Shown: one piece after another, positions 8,978 through 18,590 of the stretch
Layout of the letters: every line of letters begins with the position of its first letter
Numbering within the stretch: position 1 is the first letter of the stretch
Assembly: GCA_028280525.1 (NCBI GenBank)
Contig: JANQLR010000233.1
Span: 1 to 48,495 of the forward strand
DNA from: Longimicrobiales bacterium
GTDB lineage: Bacteria > Gemmatimonadota > Gemmatimonadetes > Longimicrobiales > Gaopeijiaceae
DNA: 48,495 bases
Direction: 5' to 3'
Translations under genes and position numbers: made by a program
Notes under the pieces: model-generated
The model's database searches: none
What the model was told of the DNA's origin: nothing
What the model saw: only the letters and a program-made list of their open reading frames with translations

Positions 8978-10618
8978 GTGCGACCTCCCCAGCCCCACCC
9001 GTCGAGAGGGCTCGTCATCTCGTCCCCCGTCCGGACGACTCCCCTCCTCGCCGCGCTGGTGCTGACGCTGATCGCGCCGCCCCGCGCGCTCGACGGCCAG
9101 GCGATCCGGTCCTGGCTCGACGAGGTCGAGGTCGGGCGGATCGCGCAGCTCCTCGGAGAGGACTCGGTTGGGTACGGCTTCACCATGCTGGCGCCCTTCG
9201 GGACGCGTCGCGTGGAGGGCGGGCCGTGGGCGCCCACGCGGGCGACTCGATCCGAGCGTCACCTCGGACCGGTCCGGATCGGCGCCAGCCGCGTCGACTT
9301 CGGCGGCTACTACTCCTCCAGCGTGCCGAATGCGTCGAACGACGGACGGATCTGGAAGGGGAAGGGGTCGAGCGGGGCCCTGTCCGTGGGCACACGCCTC
9401 GATTGGGGACGGGTGCGCGTCGATCTGCGGCCCGAGTTCTGGAGTTCGACGAACGACGCCTTCCTGCTCGCCGAGCGGATCGACGGTATCGAGGGGCTTC
9501 CCTACCCCTTCAGCGACCGAGTCGACCTTCCCCAGCGACTCGGTACCGGGGCCGTCGATCAGCTCTCCCTCGGGGAGAGTTCGCTGGGAGTCCGACTTGG
9601 CCCCGCGGAGGACGGGGCGGGGGCCCAGTCGCTCCGATGGGGCCCCGGCATCGACAACTCGATCGTCCTGGGACCGCACGCCGGCGGCTTTCCGCACCTC
9701 TCGATCAGCGTCTTCGATCCGCTCGACGTCGGCTTCGGTCTCCTCGAGGGACAGTGGATCTGGGGCGGGCTGGCGAGCAGCGAGGTGTGGCGCGCGCTGG
9801 AGGACGACGACTCGCGTTTCCTCACCGGCTTCACCCTCTCCTTCACCCCTGCCCCGCTCCCCGGGCTCACCCTCGGCCTCGCGCGGACCGCCACGCGAGT
9901 CGTCCCCGACGGTGGGATCGGTGGGGGCGATCTCTTCGAAGCGGTGCGGCCCGTCCCCCGCTCCGACCCGGTCGGCGCATCGGTGGACGACCAGGACCCC
10001 TTCAACCAGATCGGCTCGCTCTTCTTCCGCTGGCGCTTCCCCGAGGACGCCTTCGAGGTCTGGGGGGAGTGGGCGCGCGACGACGCCGCGGAGGGGGTCC
10101 GCGATCTGGCCGAGAGCCTGGGGCACTCGCAGGGGTGGCTCCTCGGGCTGCGGAAGGCCGGTCGGCTCCGATCCGACCTCGTGCTGTCGGGAGCCTTCGA
10201 GGCGATCCACCTCGAGCGCTCGTCCTCACAGTCCTTCGGTGGACGCGGCGACACCTCGTGGTACCAGCACGACCTGGTTCGGCAGGGGCATACCCTGCGG
10301 GGGCAGCTGCTGGGGGCATGGGTGGGACCGGGGGGGAGTGCCCAGCTGCTGCGGCTGACGCTGTACGCCCCCGGGGGGTTCATCGAAGGGCATCTCCGCC
10401 GACGCACCCGGGACCGCGACGCCTACCTTCGGACCGAGCTGCCCAGCTTCCTCGACGGCCCCACCGCGATCGATGTCGGCGGGAGGGTCCTGCTTCGCAG
10501 AGGTCCGTTCGATGTCGTGGCGCACTACGAACTCTCGGGGGAACTCAACTGGTTCATGACGGGACGGGACATCCTCGGCCATCGGGTCGGCGTCGACCTC
10601 GCGTGGAGGCCCCAATGA
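8978..10618 (+). CDS. Capsule-assembly Wzi-like outer-membrane beta-barrel protein (copy 1)
   Basis: Signal-like N-terminus; Wzi-type motif LRWGPGIDNSIVLGPHAGGFPH and beta-barrel-like alternation; GTG start inferred. Confidence 0.65.
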   Translation: MRPPQPHPSRGLVISSPVRTTPLLAALVLTLIAPPRALDGQAIRSWLDEVEVGRIAQLLGEDSVGYGFTMLAPFGTRRVEGGPWAPTRATRSERHLGPVRIGASRVDFGGYYSSSVPNASNDGRIWKGKGSSGALSVGTRLDWGRVRVDLRPEFWSSTNDAFLLAERIDGIEGLPYPFSDRVDLPQRLGTGAVDQLSLGESSLGVRLGPAEDGAGAQSLRWGPGIDNSIVLGPHAGGFPHLSISVFDPLDVGFGLLEGQWIWGGLASSEVWRALEDDDSRFLTGFTLSFTPAPLPGLTLGLARTATRVVPDGGIGGGDLFEAVRPVPRSDPVGASVDDQDPFNQIGSLFFRWRFPEDAFEVWGEWARDDAAEGVRDLAESLGHSQGWLLGLRKAGRLRSDLVLSGAFEAIHLERSSSQSFGGRGDTSWYQHDLVRQGHTLRGQLLGAWVGPGGSAQLLRLTLYAPGGFIEGHLRRRTRDRDAYLRTELPSFLDGPTAIDVGGRVLLRRGPFDVVAHYELSGELNWFMTGRDILGHRVGVDLAWRPQ

Positions 10619-12153
10619 GGAGGTCGCTCGCCGTCTTCTCCCTGTGCTGCCTGGTTCTCGCGACTCCGCTCGCGGGGCAGGGTCGAGTCTCGACCGAGTC
10701 CCGGGAGTGGCTCCGCGCCCTGCAGCTCGTGGGCGAGCCGGTCGTCGGGTCCTTCACCGTGACCGACCCCTCCCTCGCCGACTCGGCAGGCCAGCGTGAA
10801 GCACTTCGGCGGGGAGGGCCCGGATCTCCGCTCTCGGCGTGGTCCGGTGTGAGCTGGAATTCGTCCGTGCCGTACGGGCCGAACGCCGGTCCCGTCTGGA
10901 AGGGCCGAGGGCTCACCGCGTGGAGCGGGGTCGAGGCGCGGTTCGGGTCGTCGTGGTTCGAGGTGACGGTGGCACCCGTGTTCCACGTGAGCCAGAATCA
11001 GGACTTCGAGCTGGGGGTGGGGCCCTTCACCACTCCCGGCTCACCGCTCGGGTACCCTTGGGCCCCCGCAATCGACCTTCCTCAACGACCCCGGGACGGG
11101 GCGAGGGCTTCGGTCGACCCGGGGCACACCAGCGCGCGGTTCCTTCTTGGGTCGGTCTCCGTCGGCTTCGGCACGGAGGGACGGTGGTGGGGACCCGGTT
11201 GGGAGAACGGGCTCATCCTGACCGACAACACGGCCGGCTTTCCGCACTTCGACGTCTCCAGCCGGAGGCCGATCTCGGTCGGCATCGGGACGGTGGAGCT
11301 TCAGTGGATCGCAGGCCGCTCGTCCGACAGTGGAGTCGGGTCGGTGCCGAACAGTAGTCCCTTCGTCGCGGGCCTCGCCGCGGCCTTCTCGCCCTCCTTC
11401 CTGGAGGGACTGGCTCTGGGCGGGACTCGATTCATCCATCGAGTATGGGGCGACGGGCCGGGGGCGGGAGCCCTCCTCCTTCCGTTCAGCCTCGACCTGA
11501 CGAGGAGCGCGGCAGGAGAGGACCCGGACACGAACCAGCTCGTCTCGCTCTTCCTCCGGTGGCACCTCCCGGGCTCCGGCCTGGAGGTGTACGGAGAGTG
11601 GGGGATCGAGGACTACCCGTTCAACCTGCGGCACTTCTTCCGCGAGCCCGAGTCGTCACAGGCCTGGTTCATCGGCCTTCGCCGGGCCCTTCGACTGGAG
11701 CGTGGCAGGATCCTGGCGCTCTCCGGAGAACTCACGCGCCTCGAGCGCCCCAACCCGGCAAGTGTCACGCGGCTGGACCTCTCCTGGTACACGAACGGCG
11801 ACATCCACCAGGGCCACACACACCGGGGTCGGGTCCTCGGGGCCTGGATTGGTCCAGGGGGCAACTCGCAGTCCCTGGGCGCCGACCTCTTCTCGCCTCG
11901 CGGGCGCCTGGGTCTTCTGCTCCGCCGTCGTACCGTCGACGCGGACGTCTACCACCGCAGCTACGCGGGCCAGCCCGACTCCGCCCCCCACGTCGCCCTC
12001 GACCTCGAGTTCTCCGGACAGCGCCGGATCCGCGAGCAGTGGTCGTTGCGCTGGGGCGCCACCCTGACCCGCGAGCTCAACCGCTACTACCAGTCGGGGA
12101 ACGACCTCACGAACGTCTCACTCGAGACGGCGGTGCAGTGGTTCGGTCGGTAG
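10615..12153 (+). CDS. Capsule-assembly Wzi-like outer-membrane beta-barrel protein (copy 2)
   Basis: ATG 10615 overlaps previous stop (ATGA); shares IDLPQR, WGPGWENGLILTDNTAGFPHF and LVSLFLRWHLPGSGLEVYGEWG with copy 1. Confidence 0.7.
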   Translation: MRRSLAVFSLCCLVLATPLAGQGRVSTESREWLRALQLVGEPVVGSFTVTDPSLADSAGQREALRRGGPGSPLSAWSGVSWNSSVPYGPNAGPVWKGRGLTAWSGVEARFGSSWFEVTVAPVFHVSQNQDFELGVGPFTTPGSPLGYPWAPAIDLPQRPRDGARASVDPGHTSARFLLGSVSVGFGTEGRWWGPGWENGLILTDNTAGFPHFDVSSRRPISVGIGTVELQWIAGRSSDSGVGSVPNSSPFVAGLAAAFSPSFLEGLALGGTRFIHRVWGDGPGAGALLLPFSLDLTRSAAGEDPDTNQLVSLFLRWHLPGSGLEVYGEWGIEDYPFNLRHFFREPESSQAWFIGLRRALRLERGRILALSGELTRLERPNPASVTRLDLSWYTNGDIHQGHTHRGRVLGAWIGPGGNSQSLGADLFSPRGRLGLLLRRRTVDADVYHRSYAGQPDSAPHVALDLEFSGQRRIREQWSLRWGATLTRELNRYYQSGNDLTNVSLETAVQWFGR

Positions 12154-12266
12154 TCGGAGGATAGCAGGGCGGCTCCCACGCCCTGGGCCAGCCGGACCGT
12201 GGGGTCCACCTCACCCCCGGCCCCCAGCACCCGCCTGAACGCAGCGCAGCACCGCCCGGATCGGCT

Positions 12267-13856
12267 CTAGAGGTCCCAGACCAGTTCGCCCGAACCACCC
12301 GCGGACGGCCGGCTCAGGTCGAGCGACCAGGCGAACTCCGCGGACTCGGGTACGGCCTGCTGGTACTCCTCGAGGAGCGATCCGGCCAGCGCCATCCCCG
12401 CGTTCGAGTCGGACTTCAGCTGCCGCAGGATCGCGGCAGGAATCCTCGTGCGCCCGCCGCCGCCGGGGTTCTCGCCGATCCACCGCCGCACGAGCGTCGG
12501 CAGCGACTGGGCGTTGTTCGCCATGAGGAAGCGGAGCGACTCGTGGAGCTCCTCCGGGGGCGTGGCCATGAAGACGGCTTCCACCAGCCATGGGGAGCCG
12601 ATCGTCCGACGGTACCCCTCGATCATCGCGCGCCGAAAGGCGGGGCGGTGGTGCGGGAAGAGGGGGTGGGCCAGCCGTCGCGACTGGTCGATGATCCGGC
12701 CCCCCTTCTCGAGGATCGCGGCCAGGAGGCGCTCGAGCAGCGGCTCGTCGACGTTCGGGTGAGAGAGGACGGTCGCCAGCGTTCGGTCGGGCGCTCCCGG
12801 CTGGGTCAGAAGCTCGACCAGACGCTCGAGGTAGGCGGGGTCGACCTCGTCGGCGGGCGCCGAGAGCGACGCGAGGATCAGGAAGCGGTGCCCGCGCGCG
12901 TGCAGGTGCAGCCGCTCGAGTTCTCGATCTCGCCACAGCTGGCGAAGGAGGCCGAGGGCGCGCGTTCCGAGGTCCTCGGTCACGAGGTCCGGGCGGTGCT
13001 CGTCGACGACGATACGGAGGAGCTCCGCGCGGGTTCGCCCCAGCTGGTCGAGGAGCGAGGGGTCGTGTCCGAAGCGCTCGAGCGTCGGCGGGCTCGTCGG
13101 CAGCTCGATCCGATCGAGCCAGACGGACGCCACCTTCCGAGCTTCCTCGGCGACCCGTTCGTCCCCGTGTCGCACGAGCGGGAGGACCGCCGGCTCGTAC
13201 CTCGACGCGAGTCGACCCGCCGCCTCCGGCGTGGGCCCCGGCCCGACGAGCAGTCGGTCGAGGGCGAAGGCGTGAAGGCGCGGGAAGCGCTCGGCAATGG
13301 CGAGGAGTTCGGGGAGCGCCGGATCGTCGAGGGCGCTGGAGCGGCGGAGGAAGGTCCGGACCTCCTCCGGCCAGTGCATCGTCGGGGCGTTCGGCACCCC
13401 GTACGAGAAGGGCGCCCGGTCCGGCCAGAAGGGGAGGTGCCGCAGGAGCGCCTCGAGCGGCGGGGTCAGGAGGACGCGGCGCGGCTCTCTCCGAAGCATG
13501 TGCACCTGCACGAGGGCGAAGAGCTCTCCCTCGAAGGCTCGCAGGACGGACTCCGGGAGGCGCGCGAGGAGCTCGATGGCCCGCACGCAGGTCGCCTCCG
13601 ATCCGCTCATGGCCGCCACGATCACATCCCCGACGCGGACGTGTTCTTCCGGGTCGCCCCCGACGCCGCCGAGGATGCTCCGCCCCCCGCCCCCCGCGCC
13701 CCGCGCCAGCCGCGCCTCCGCCCGCCGGATCAGCTCCACGCACCCCGCGTCGTCCTCCGGGACGTACATCTCCCGGCGGTCGAAGTGGGTCTCGAGCGCG
13801 CCGTGGGCGCGTCGGGTGGGCTGGACGATCGGGTCCGTGCGGCGAATCTGGCTCAT
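12267..13856 (-). CDS. Hypothetical all-helical (repeat-like) protein, about 529 aa
   Basis: Start MSQIRRTDPIVQPTRRAH at 13856, 38 nt downstream of sufE; leucine-rich helical sequence; no recognised family. Confidence 0.65.
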   Translation of the reverse strand: MSQIRRTDPIVQPTRRAHGALETHFDRREMYVPEDDAGCVELIRRAEARLARGAGGGGRSILGGVGGDPEEHVRVGDVIVAAMSGSEATCVRAIELLARLPESVLRAFEGELFALVQVHMLRREPRRVLLTPPLEALLRHLPFWPDRAPFSYGVPNAPTMHWPEEVRTFLRRSSALDDPALPELLAIAERFPRLHAFALDRLLVGPGPTPEAAGRLASRYEPAVLPLVRHGDERVAEEARKVASVWLDRIELPTSPPTLERFGHDPSLLDQLGRTRAELLRIVVDEHRPDLVTEDLGTRALGLLRQLWRDRELERLHLHARGHRFLILASLSAPADEVDPAYLERLVELLTQPGAPDRTLATVLSHPNVDEPLLERLLAAILEKGGRIIDQSRRLAHPLFPHHRPAFRRAMIEGYRRTIGSPWLVEAVFMATPPEELHESLRFLMANNAQSLPTLVRRWIGENPGGGGRTRIPAAILRQLKSDSNAGMALAGSLLEEYQQAVPESAEFAWSLDLSRPSAGGSGELVWDL

Positions 13857-13894
13857 GGCCTCCAGCGTCGGACGCCCGGAGCCAGGCTGTAGCG

Positions 13895-14329
13895 TCAGGC
13901 CTCGCCGACGCCTTCGCGAATCTGCCGCTTCATGCGGGCGAGGATGGCGCCCATTCCCCGCAGGCGAAGGGGCGAGACGACCGCGTCCAGCCCCATCGAC
14001 GCGTAGAAGTCCGGCGGGACGTCGAGGACCGCGGCGTACGGTTCGTTCTCCAGCCCTTCCCGGAGAATCCCCGCGAAGCCGCGGACGGTCGGGCTCTCGG
14101 CGGGTGCGTCGAAGAAGAGGTGAACTCGCCCGTCGTCGTCGATCTCCGTGGCCACGAAGAAGGGCGACTGGCACTCGTGGACCCGCTCCAGCTTCGACGG
14201 ATCATCAGCGTAGCGCGGCGGGAGGTCGGGGACCTTCTTCGCGTAGTGAAGGAGCGCCTGGACGCGGAAGTCCTTCGGCGACTTCTGGAAGCGGTCGACG
14301 ATCCTCGAGAGGGGAGCCGGGAGGGACAT
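13895..14329 (-). CDS. sufE: SufE-family sulfur acceptor protein
   Basis: [27 protein letters not shown]...[17 protein letters not shown] (conserved Cys region). Confidence 0.88.
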   Translation of the reverse strand: MSLPAPLSRIVDRFQKSPKDFRVQALLHYAKKVPDLPPRYADDPSKLERVHECQSPFFVATEIDDDGRVHLFFDAPAESPTVRGFAGILREGLENEPYAAVLDVPPDFYASMGLDAVVSPLRLRGMGAILARMKRQIREGVGEA

Positions 14330-14486
14330 CGGAGCTGCTCGGGGTTTCGGTGCCCGGCGGGGCAGCGGAGGGGGCGGGATCGTCGGGACGGCGACGAACC
14401 CGAAACGGCCCGCACGGGTACCCGCGAGGACGTACGGTCGGTCCATTGGGCCGACCCGTCTCCCGCCCTGTCCTCCCCCCGGAACC

Positions 14487-15368
14487 ATGCCCGTCGCCCA
14501 CGACCCCGCCGAGCGCTTCCAGCAGTACGCCGACCCCTCGCGCCTCGTCAGCACCGAGTGGCTGGCCGAACACCTCCGCGACCCCGAGGTCGTGGTGGTC
14601 GAGTCGGACGAGGATGTCCTCCTCTACGACACCGGGCACATCCCCGGATCGGTGAAGGTCGACTGGCACATGGATCTCAACGATTCGGTCACGCGCGACT
14701 ACGTCGACGGCGAGGGCTTCGCGGAGCTCATGCGCCGAAAGGGGATTCGCCGCGACCACACCGTCGTCTTCTACGGCGACGCCTTCAACTGGTGGGCGGC
14801 GTACGCGCTCTGGGTCTTCCGTCTCTTCGGGCACGAGGACGTTCGACTCCTCGACGGGGGTCGGAAGAAGTGGATCGACGAGGGGCGCGACATCACGACC
14901 GTGGTTCCGGAGCGCGAGCCGACCGACTACCCGGTCGTGCAGCGCAACGACGCACCGATCCGCGCCTTCCGCGACGAGGTGCTCGAGCACATGAGTTCGG
15001 GCAGCCCCCTCGTCGACGTGCGCTCCCCCCAGGAATTCCGGGGCGAGCTGCTGCACATGCCCGACTACCCGCAGGAGGGAACCCTCCGCGGCGGCCACAT
15101 CCCCGGCGCCCGCAACGTGCCGTGGAAGACGGCGGCGAACGAGGACGGGACCTTCCGTTCCGCCGAGGAGCTGCGGCGGATCTACATGGAGGAGAAGGGG
15201 CTCCAGGCGGGTGACGAAGTCGTCGCCTACTGCCGGATCGGGGAGCGCTCCAGCCACACCTGGTTCGTCCTGAAGCACCTGCTCGGCTTCGAGAACGTCC
15301 GCAACTACGACGGCTCGTGGACGGAGTGGGGCAACCTCGTGCGGGCCCCGGTCGAGACGGGGGACTGA
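14487..15368 (+). CDS. Thiosulfate sulfurtransferase (two-domain rhodanese)
   Basis: [19 protein letters not shown]...[17 protein letters not shown] active-site Cys loop. Confidence 0.9.
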   Translation: MPVAHDPAERFQQYADPSRLVSTEWLAEHLRDPEVVVVESDEDVLLYDTGHIPGSVKVDWHMDLNDSVTRDYVDGEGFAELMRRKGIRRDHTVVFYGDAFNWWAAYALWVFRLFGHEDVRLLDGGRKKWIDEGRDITTVVPEREPTDYPVVQRNDAPIRAFRDEVLEHMSSGSPLVDVRSPQEFRGELLHMPDYPQEGTLRGGHIPGARNVPWKTAANEDGTFRSAEELRRIYMEEKGLQAGDEVVAYCRIGERSSHTWFVLKHLLGFENVRNYDGSWTEWGNLVRAPVETGD

Positions 15369-15381
15369 GGCCGGGGAGCGC

Positions 15382-15401
15382 CCGGTCCACTCGGGGACCG
15401 G
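15382..15401. terminator. Hairpin after rhodanese gene
   Basis: CCGGTCC-ACTCGG-GGACCGG, 7-bp perfect stem starting 14 nt after stop. Confidence 0.4.
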
Positions 15402-15425
15402 CGGGGGCCGCCCGCCCCGCGAGGG

Positions 15426-15469
15426 TTGACCGCCACTCCGTTTCGTTGAAAATATGCATCGTGCATATT
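15426..15469 (+). promoter_or_regulatory. Promoter with overlapping PadR-type palindrome
   Basis: TTGACC (15426-15431), 17-18 nt spacer, AAAATA/AAATAT at 15449-15455; AATATGCA-TCG-TGCATATT palindrome 15451-15469 overlaps -10; 24 bp upstream of padR start. Confidence 0.65.
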
Positions 15470-15492
15470 GAATCCGAGACGGAGCCTCCGGC

Positions 15493-15831
15493 ATGCCGAT
15501 CGACCCCAGCGGACCGCTCAACCCGCGGCACTATCTGATCCTCCTCCTCCTCGCGGAGGAGGCCACCTTCGGCGTCCGGCTGATGGAGCGGATCGAGGAG
15601 CGCTCGGACGGCTCGGTCCGCTTCAACGCCGGATCGCTCTACCGCACGATCGCCCAGCTCGTGGAGGCGGGGTGGATCGAGCTTCGCGGTGAGGAGGCGG
15701 TCTCGGAGGGCGCCGGCGCCCCACGGAAGATCTACGGAGTGACGGCCGCCGGCCTCGCCGCCCTCCGCGCCGAGGCCGCTCGCCAGGCCGACCTGCTCAC
15801 CTCCGTGCGGGCGCTCGGCATCGACGGATGA
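15493..15831 (+). CDS. PadR-family transcriptional regulator
   Basis: LNPRHYLILLLLAEEATFGVRLMERIEERSDGSVRFNAGSLYRTIAQLVEAGWIEL; followed by ATGA-coupled permease. Confidence 0.88.
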   Translation: MPIDPSGPLNPRHYLILLLLAEEATFGVRLMERIEERSDGSVRFNAGSLYRTIAQLVEAGWIELRGEEAVSEGAGAPRKIYGVTAAGLAALRAEAARQADLLTSVRALGIDG

Positions 15832-18509
15832 GCGGCCGAACGAAGCGCGGGCGGTCCACGCCGCCCGCAGCCGAGCCGACGCGCCGGGCTCCATCGTGGC
15901 TGCGCGCGCTGCTCCCGCTCTTCCCACGCGGCCATCGCCGTCTCTACGGCGAGGAGATCTGGGAGGTCGCTGCACACCGCTGGACCCGCCAGGGGGCGGG
16001 GTGGCGGGCGACGCTCGCGATGGCGTGGGACCTGGGAAGCGGGGCGGCGGTGCTCCGCGCCAACCAACTACGAGACGAGGGGATGGGAATGGGACGGGGA
16101 TGGGGAATGGATCTGCGTTTCGTGCTGCGCTCGCTCTGGAAGAGCCGCGGCTACGTCTTCACCGCCGTCGTGGTGCTCGCCTGCGCGGTGGCCGCCAACA
16201 CGACGATCTACAGCTACATCCAGGGGACGCTCCTCGCGGAGCCGTCGTATCCGGAGCCGGAGTCGGTCGCGCTCGTCTGGGGGCGCAACCTGGAAGACGG
16301 CCAACGGCGGGACGTGATCTCGGGGCCGAACACCCTCGACCTGCGTGAGTCGCTGACGACGGCGCGCGTGGCGACCTTCCACTACGACGGCACCTACATC
16401 GAGCTCGACGGACGGCCGGAGGTCTTCACGGCGCTCGACGTCTCGGCCGACGTCCTCGACGTACTCGGGATCGCCCCCGCCCAGGGTCGCGGGTTCGGGG
16501 AGACCGAGCGCCGCTCGGGTGGAGCGCCCTCGATCCTCGTGTCGCACGGCTTCTGGCGGGATCACCTCGAGGCCGATCCGGACGTCGTCGGGAGCGCGCT
16601 CCGGCTGGAGGGCGTGCCCCACACGATCCTGGGCGTGATGGGCGAGGGCGCCGACTTCCTCGCCCCCGCACCGATCGTCCGCGTCCTGCACGACGACCTC
16701 CTGGAGGCGCAGGACCGGGGCAACATCCACTACAACGTCGTTGCGCGGCTCCGCCCGGGCGCGAGCTGGGATCAGCTCAACGCCGAACTCGGCCGGGTCG
16801 CGCGGGAGATCGAGGCGGAGTACTCGGGCTTCGAGGGGTGGGACTTCCACGCCGAGCCGATCCAGCGGATCACCACCGAGGCGGTCCGCTCGGTCCTCTG
16901 GTTCCTGGGCGGTGCGGTGACGCTCGTCCTCCTCGTCGCCGCGCTCAACCTCGCGACGCTCTTCCGGGTCCGGACCGCGGTGCGCCGGGAGGAGCTCGCC
17001 ATCCGCGCGGCGCTCGGCGCGGGGCGTCGGGGACTCCTCCGCGTCCTGCTGCTCGAACCGGTCCTGCTTGCCCTCGTCGGCGGCGGGATCGGGCTCGCCG
17101 TGGCACCGATGCTCCTCGCGGAGCTCGCCGAGATCGTCCCGCCGTGGATCCCGATCCCGGACTCCGCCGCGGCCGTTCCGGTCCTCTATGCGGAGCTGGC
17201 GCCGGGCGTGGCGATCACCGGGCTCGCCGTCGCCGTCGGCGCGAGCCTCCTCCTCAGCCTCCCCGCCGTCCTGCAGACGGTGCGCGCGGGTCGAGATACG
17301 TCGCGCACCGAGCTGATGTCGGGGGGGAGTGGTCGTGTCGCGCGAGGCGTGGGCGGCGTCCGCTGGCTGATCGGCGCGGAGCTCGCGGTCACGGTCGTCC
17401 TGTGCATGAGCGCGGGGCTCTTCGTCCGCTCCCTCGACGAGATGCTGCAGACCGACCTCGGCCTCGTGCCGGAGGGGCTCCTGACCGTCCGCTTCGGCGA
17501 CGTCTGGGACCAGCCGTTTGCAGACCAGGCGCGCTACTTCGAGCAGGTGGTCCAGAGCGTGGAGGCCGTCCCGGGGGTCGAGGAGGCGGGGGTGATCGAC
17601 TACGTCGATTTCCGGGCGGAGGACGACTTCGCCCGCGTCTACTTCCTGGACCGCGAGCTTCAACCGGTGAACTCCGTCCGCGAGGAGTGGCGCCGGGTCG
17701 ATGCAGGCCTCTTCCGCACCGCGCGGATGCCGATCGTGCAGGGGCGCGACTTCGCCCCGGAGGACCTGGAGGGCCCCGCGCGAACCGCGATCGTGAACCG
17801 GAGCTTCGCCGAGCGGCACTACCCGGGCGGCGACGCGGTCGGGCAGCTCATCAGTACGCACGACTCGGGGTACGTGGACATGCGGATCGTGGGGATCGTC
17901 GAAGACGTCTGGTCGCTCGGTCCGACCACGCCCCCTCCGGCCGTCCTCTACGTCCCGCAGCAGGGCTCCCCCCGCGGGACGGTCGGACTCTACGCACGAA
18001 CCTCCCTCCCACCCATGGAGCTGGCAGCCGCGGTTCGCGAGGCGATCTGGGCCGTGGATCCCACCCAGCCGGTCATGGATATCGCCCCGATGACCTCGCT
18101 CGTCGACCGCTGGTACGCGATCCCGTGGGCGGCGCGTTCGCTGGTGGTCACCCTCGCCGGAATCGCCTGGGGTCTCTCCGTGATCGGCGTCTTCGGCGTC
18201 GCGTCGTACACCGTGCGCAGCCGCCGGAGCGAACTCGGGATCCGCGCCGCCCTCGGCGCCAGCCGCGCCCGCCTGGAGGGCGATCAGCTCCGCGCGATCT
18301 TCCCCGTCGTCGTGATCGGGATCGGGGTCGGGATCGCGGGGGCGCTCGCGATGGGGACGGCGGTCCGCTCGCTCCTGTACGGGGTGAGCCCGACCGATCC
18401 GTGGGTTCTCCTCGCGAGCATCGCGGTGACCGCCGCCGCGGCGATCCTGGCCGCCTGGCTCCCGGCTCGCCGGGCGGGACGGGTCGACCCGAAGGAGATC
18501 CTGGGCTGA
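15828..18509 (+). CDS. ABC transporter permease (ADOP family) with N-terminal prefix domain
   Basis: Prefix LRALLPLFPRGHRRLYGEEIWEVAAHRW, then MGMGRGWGMDLRFVLRSLWKSRGYVFTAVVVLACAVAANTTIYSYIQ and FtsX blocks. Confidence 0.9.
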   Translation: MSGRTKRGRSTPPAAEPTRRAPSWLRALLPLFPRGHRRLYGEEIWEVAAHRWTRQGAGWRATLAMAWDLGSGAAVLRANQLRDEGMGMGRGWGMDLRFVLRSLWKSRGYVFTAVVVLACAVAANTTIYSYIQGTLLAEPSYPEPESVALVWGRNLEDGQRRDVISGPNTLDLRESLTTARVATFHYDGTYIELDGRPEVFTALDVSADVLDVLGIAPAQGRGFGETERRSGGAPSILVSHGFWRDHLEADPDVVGSALRLEGVPHTILGVMGEGADFLAPAPIVRVLHDDLLEAQDRGNIHYNVVARLRPGASWDQLNAELGRVAREIEAEYSGFEGWDFHAEPIQRITTEAVRSVLWFLGGAVTLVLLVAALNLATLFRVRTAVRREELAIRAALGAGRRGLLRVLLLEPVLLALVGGGIGLAVAPMLLAELAEIVPPWIPIPDSAAAVPVLYAELAPGVAITGLAVAVGASLLLSLPAVLQTVRAGRDTSRTELMSGGSGRVARGVGGVRWLIGAELAVTVVLCMSAGLFVRSLDEMLQTDLGLVPEGLLTVRFGDVWDQPFADQARYFEQVVQSVEAVPGVEEAGVIDYVDFRAEDDFARVYFLDRELQPVNSVREEWRRVDAGLFRTARMPIVQGRDFAPEDLEGPARTAIVNRSFAERHYPGGDAVGQLISTHDSGYVDMRIVGIVEDVWSLGPTTPPPAVLYVPQQGSPRGTVGLYARTSLPPMELAAAVREAIWAVDPTQPVMDIAPMTSLVDRWYAIPWAARSLVVTLAGIAWGLSVIGVFGVASYTVRSRRSELGIRAALGASRARLEGDQLRAIFPVVVIGIGVGIAGALAMGTAVRSLLYGVSPTDPWVLLASIAVTAAAAILAAWLPARRAGRVDPKEILG

Positions 18510-18517
18510 CCGAGGGC

Positions 18518-18547
18518 GAGGGGGGCCCGCAAGCGCAGGCCCCCCTC
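18518..18547. terminator. Strong hairpin between convergent genes
   Basis: GAGGGGGGCC-CGCAAGCGCA-GGCCCCCCTC: perfect 10-bp stem, 10-nt loop, 8 nt after permease stop and converging on the lipoprotein stop at 18591. Confidence 0.65.
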
Positions 18548-18590
18548 CAAGCGGCGACGTCGTCGCCCGACGCCGCCAGAGTTCCGGCGG

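Noticed and set aside
7010-10210. 1066-aa ORF joining the ABC exporter to upstream sequence
   Set aside because: Residues upstream of MAVLDTVLRPRL are antisense to the Wzi-like gene and look non-coding; the exporter is complete from 8875.
9226-12153. 975-aa ORF as a single protein
   Set aside because: The first part is an alternate frame of the first Wzi-like gene; signal peptide MRRSLAVFSLCCLVLATPLAGQ at 10615 marks the true start.
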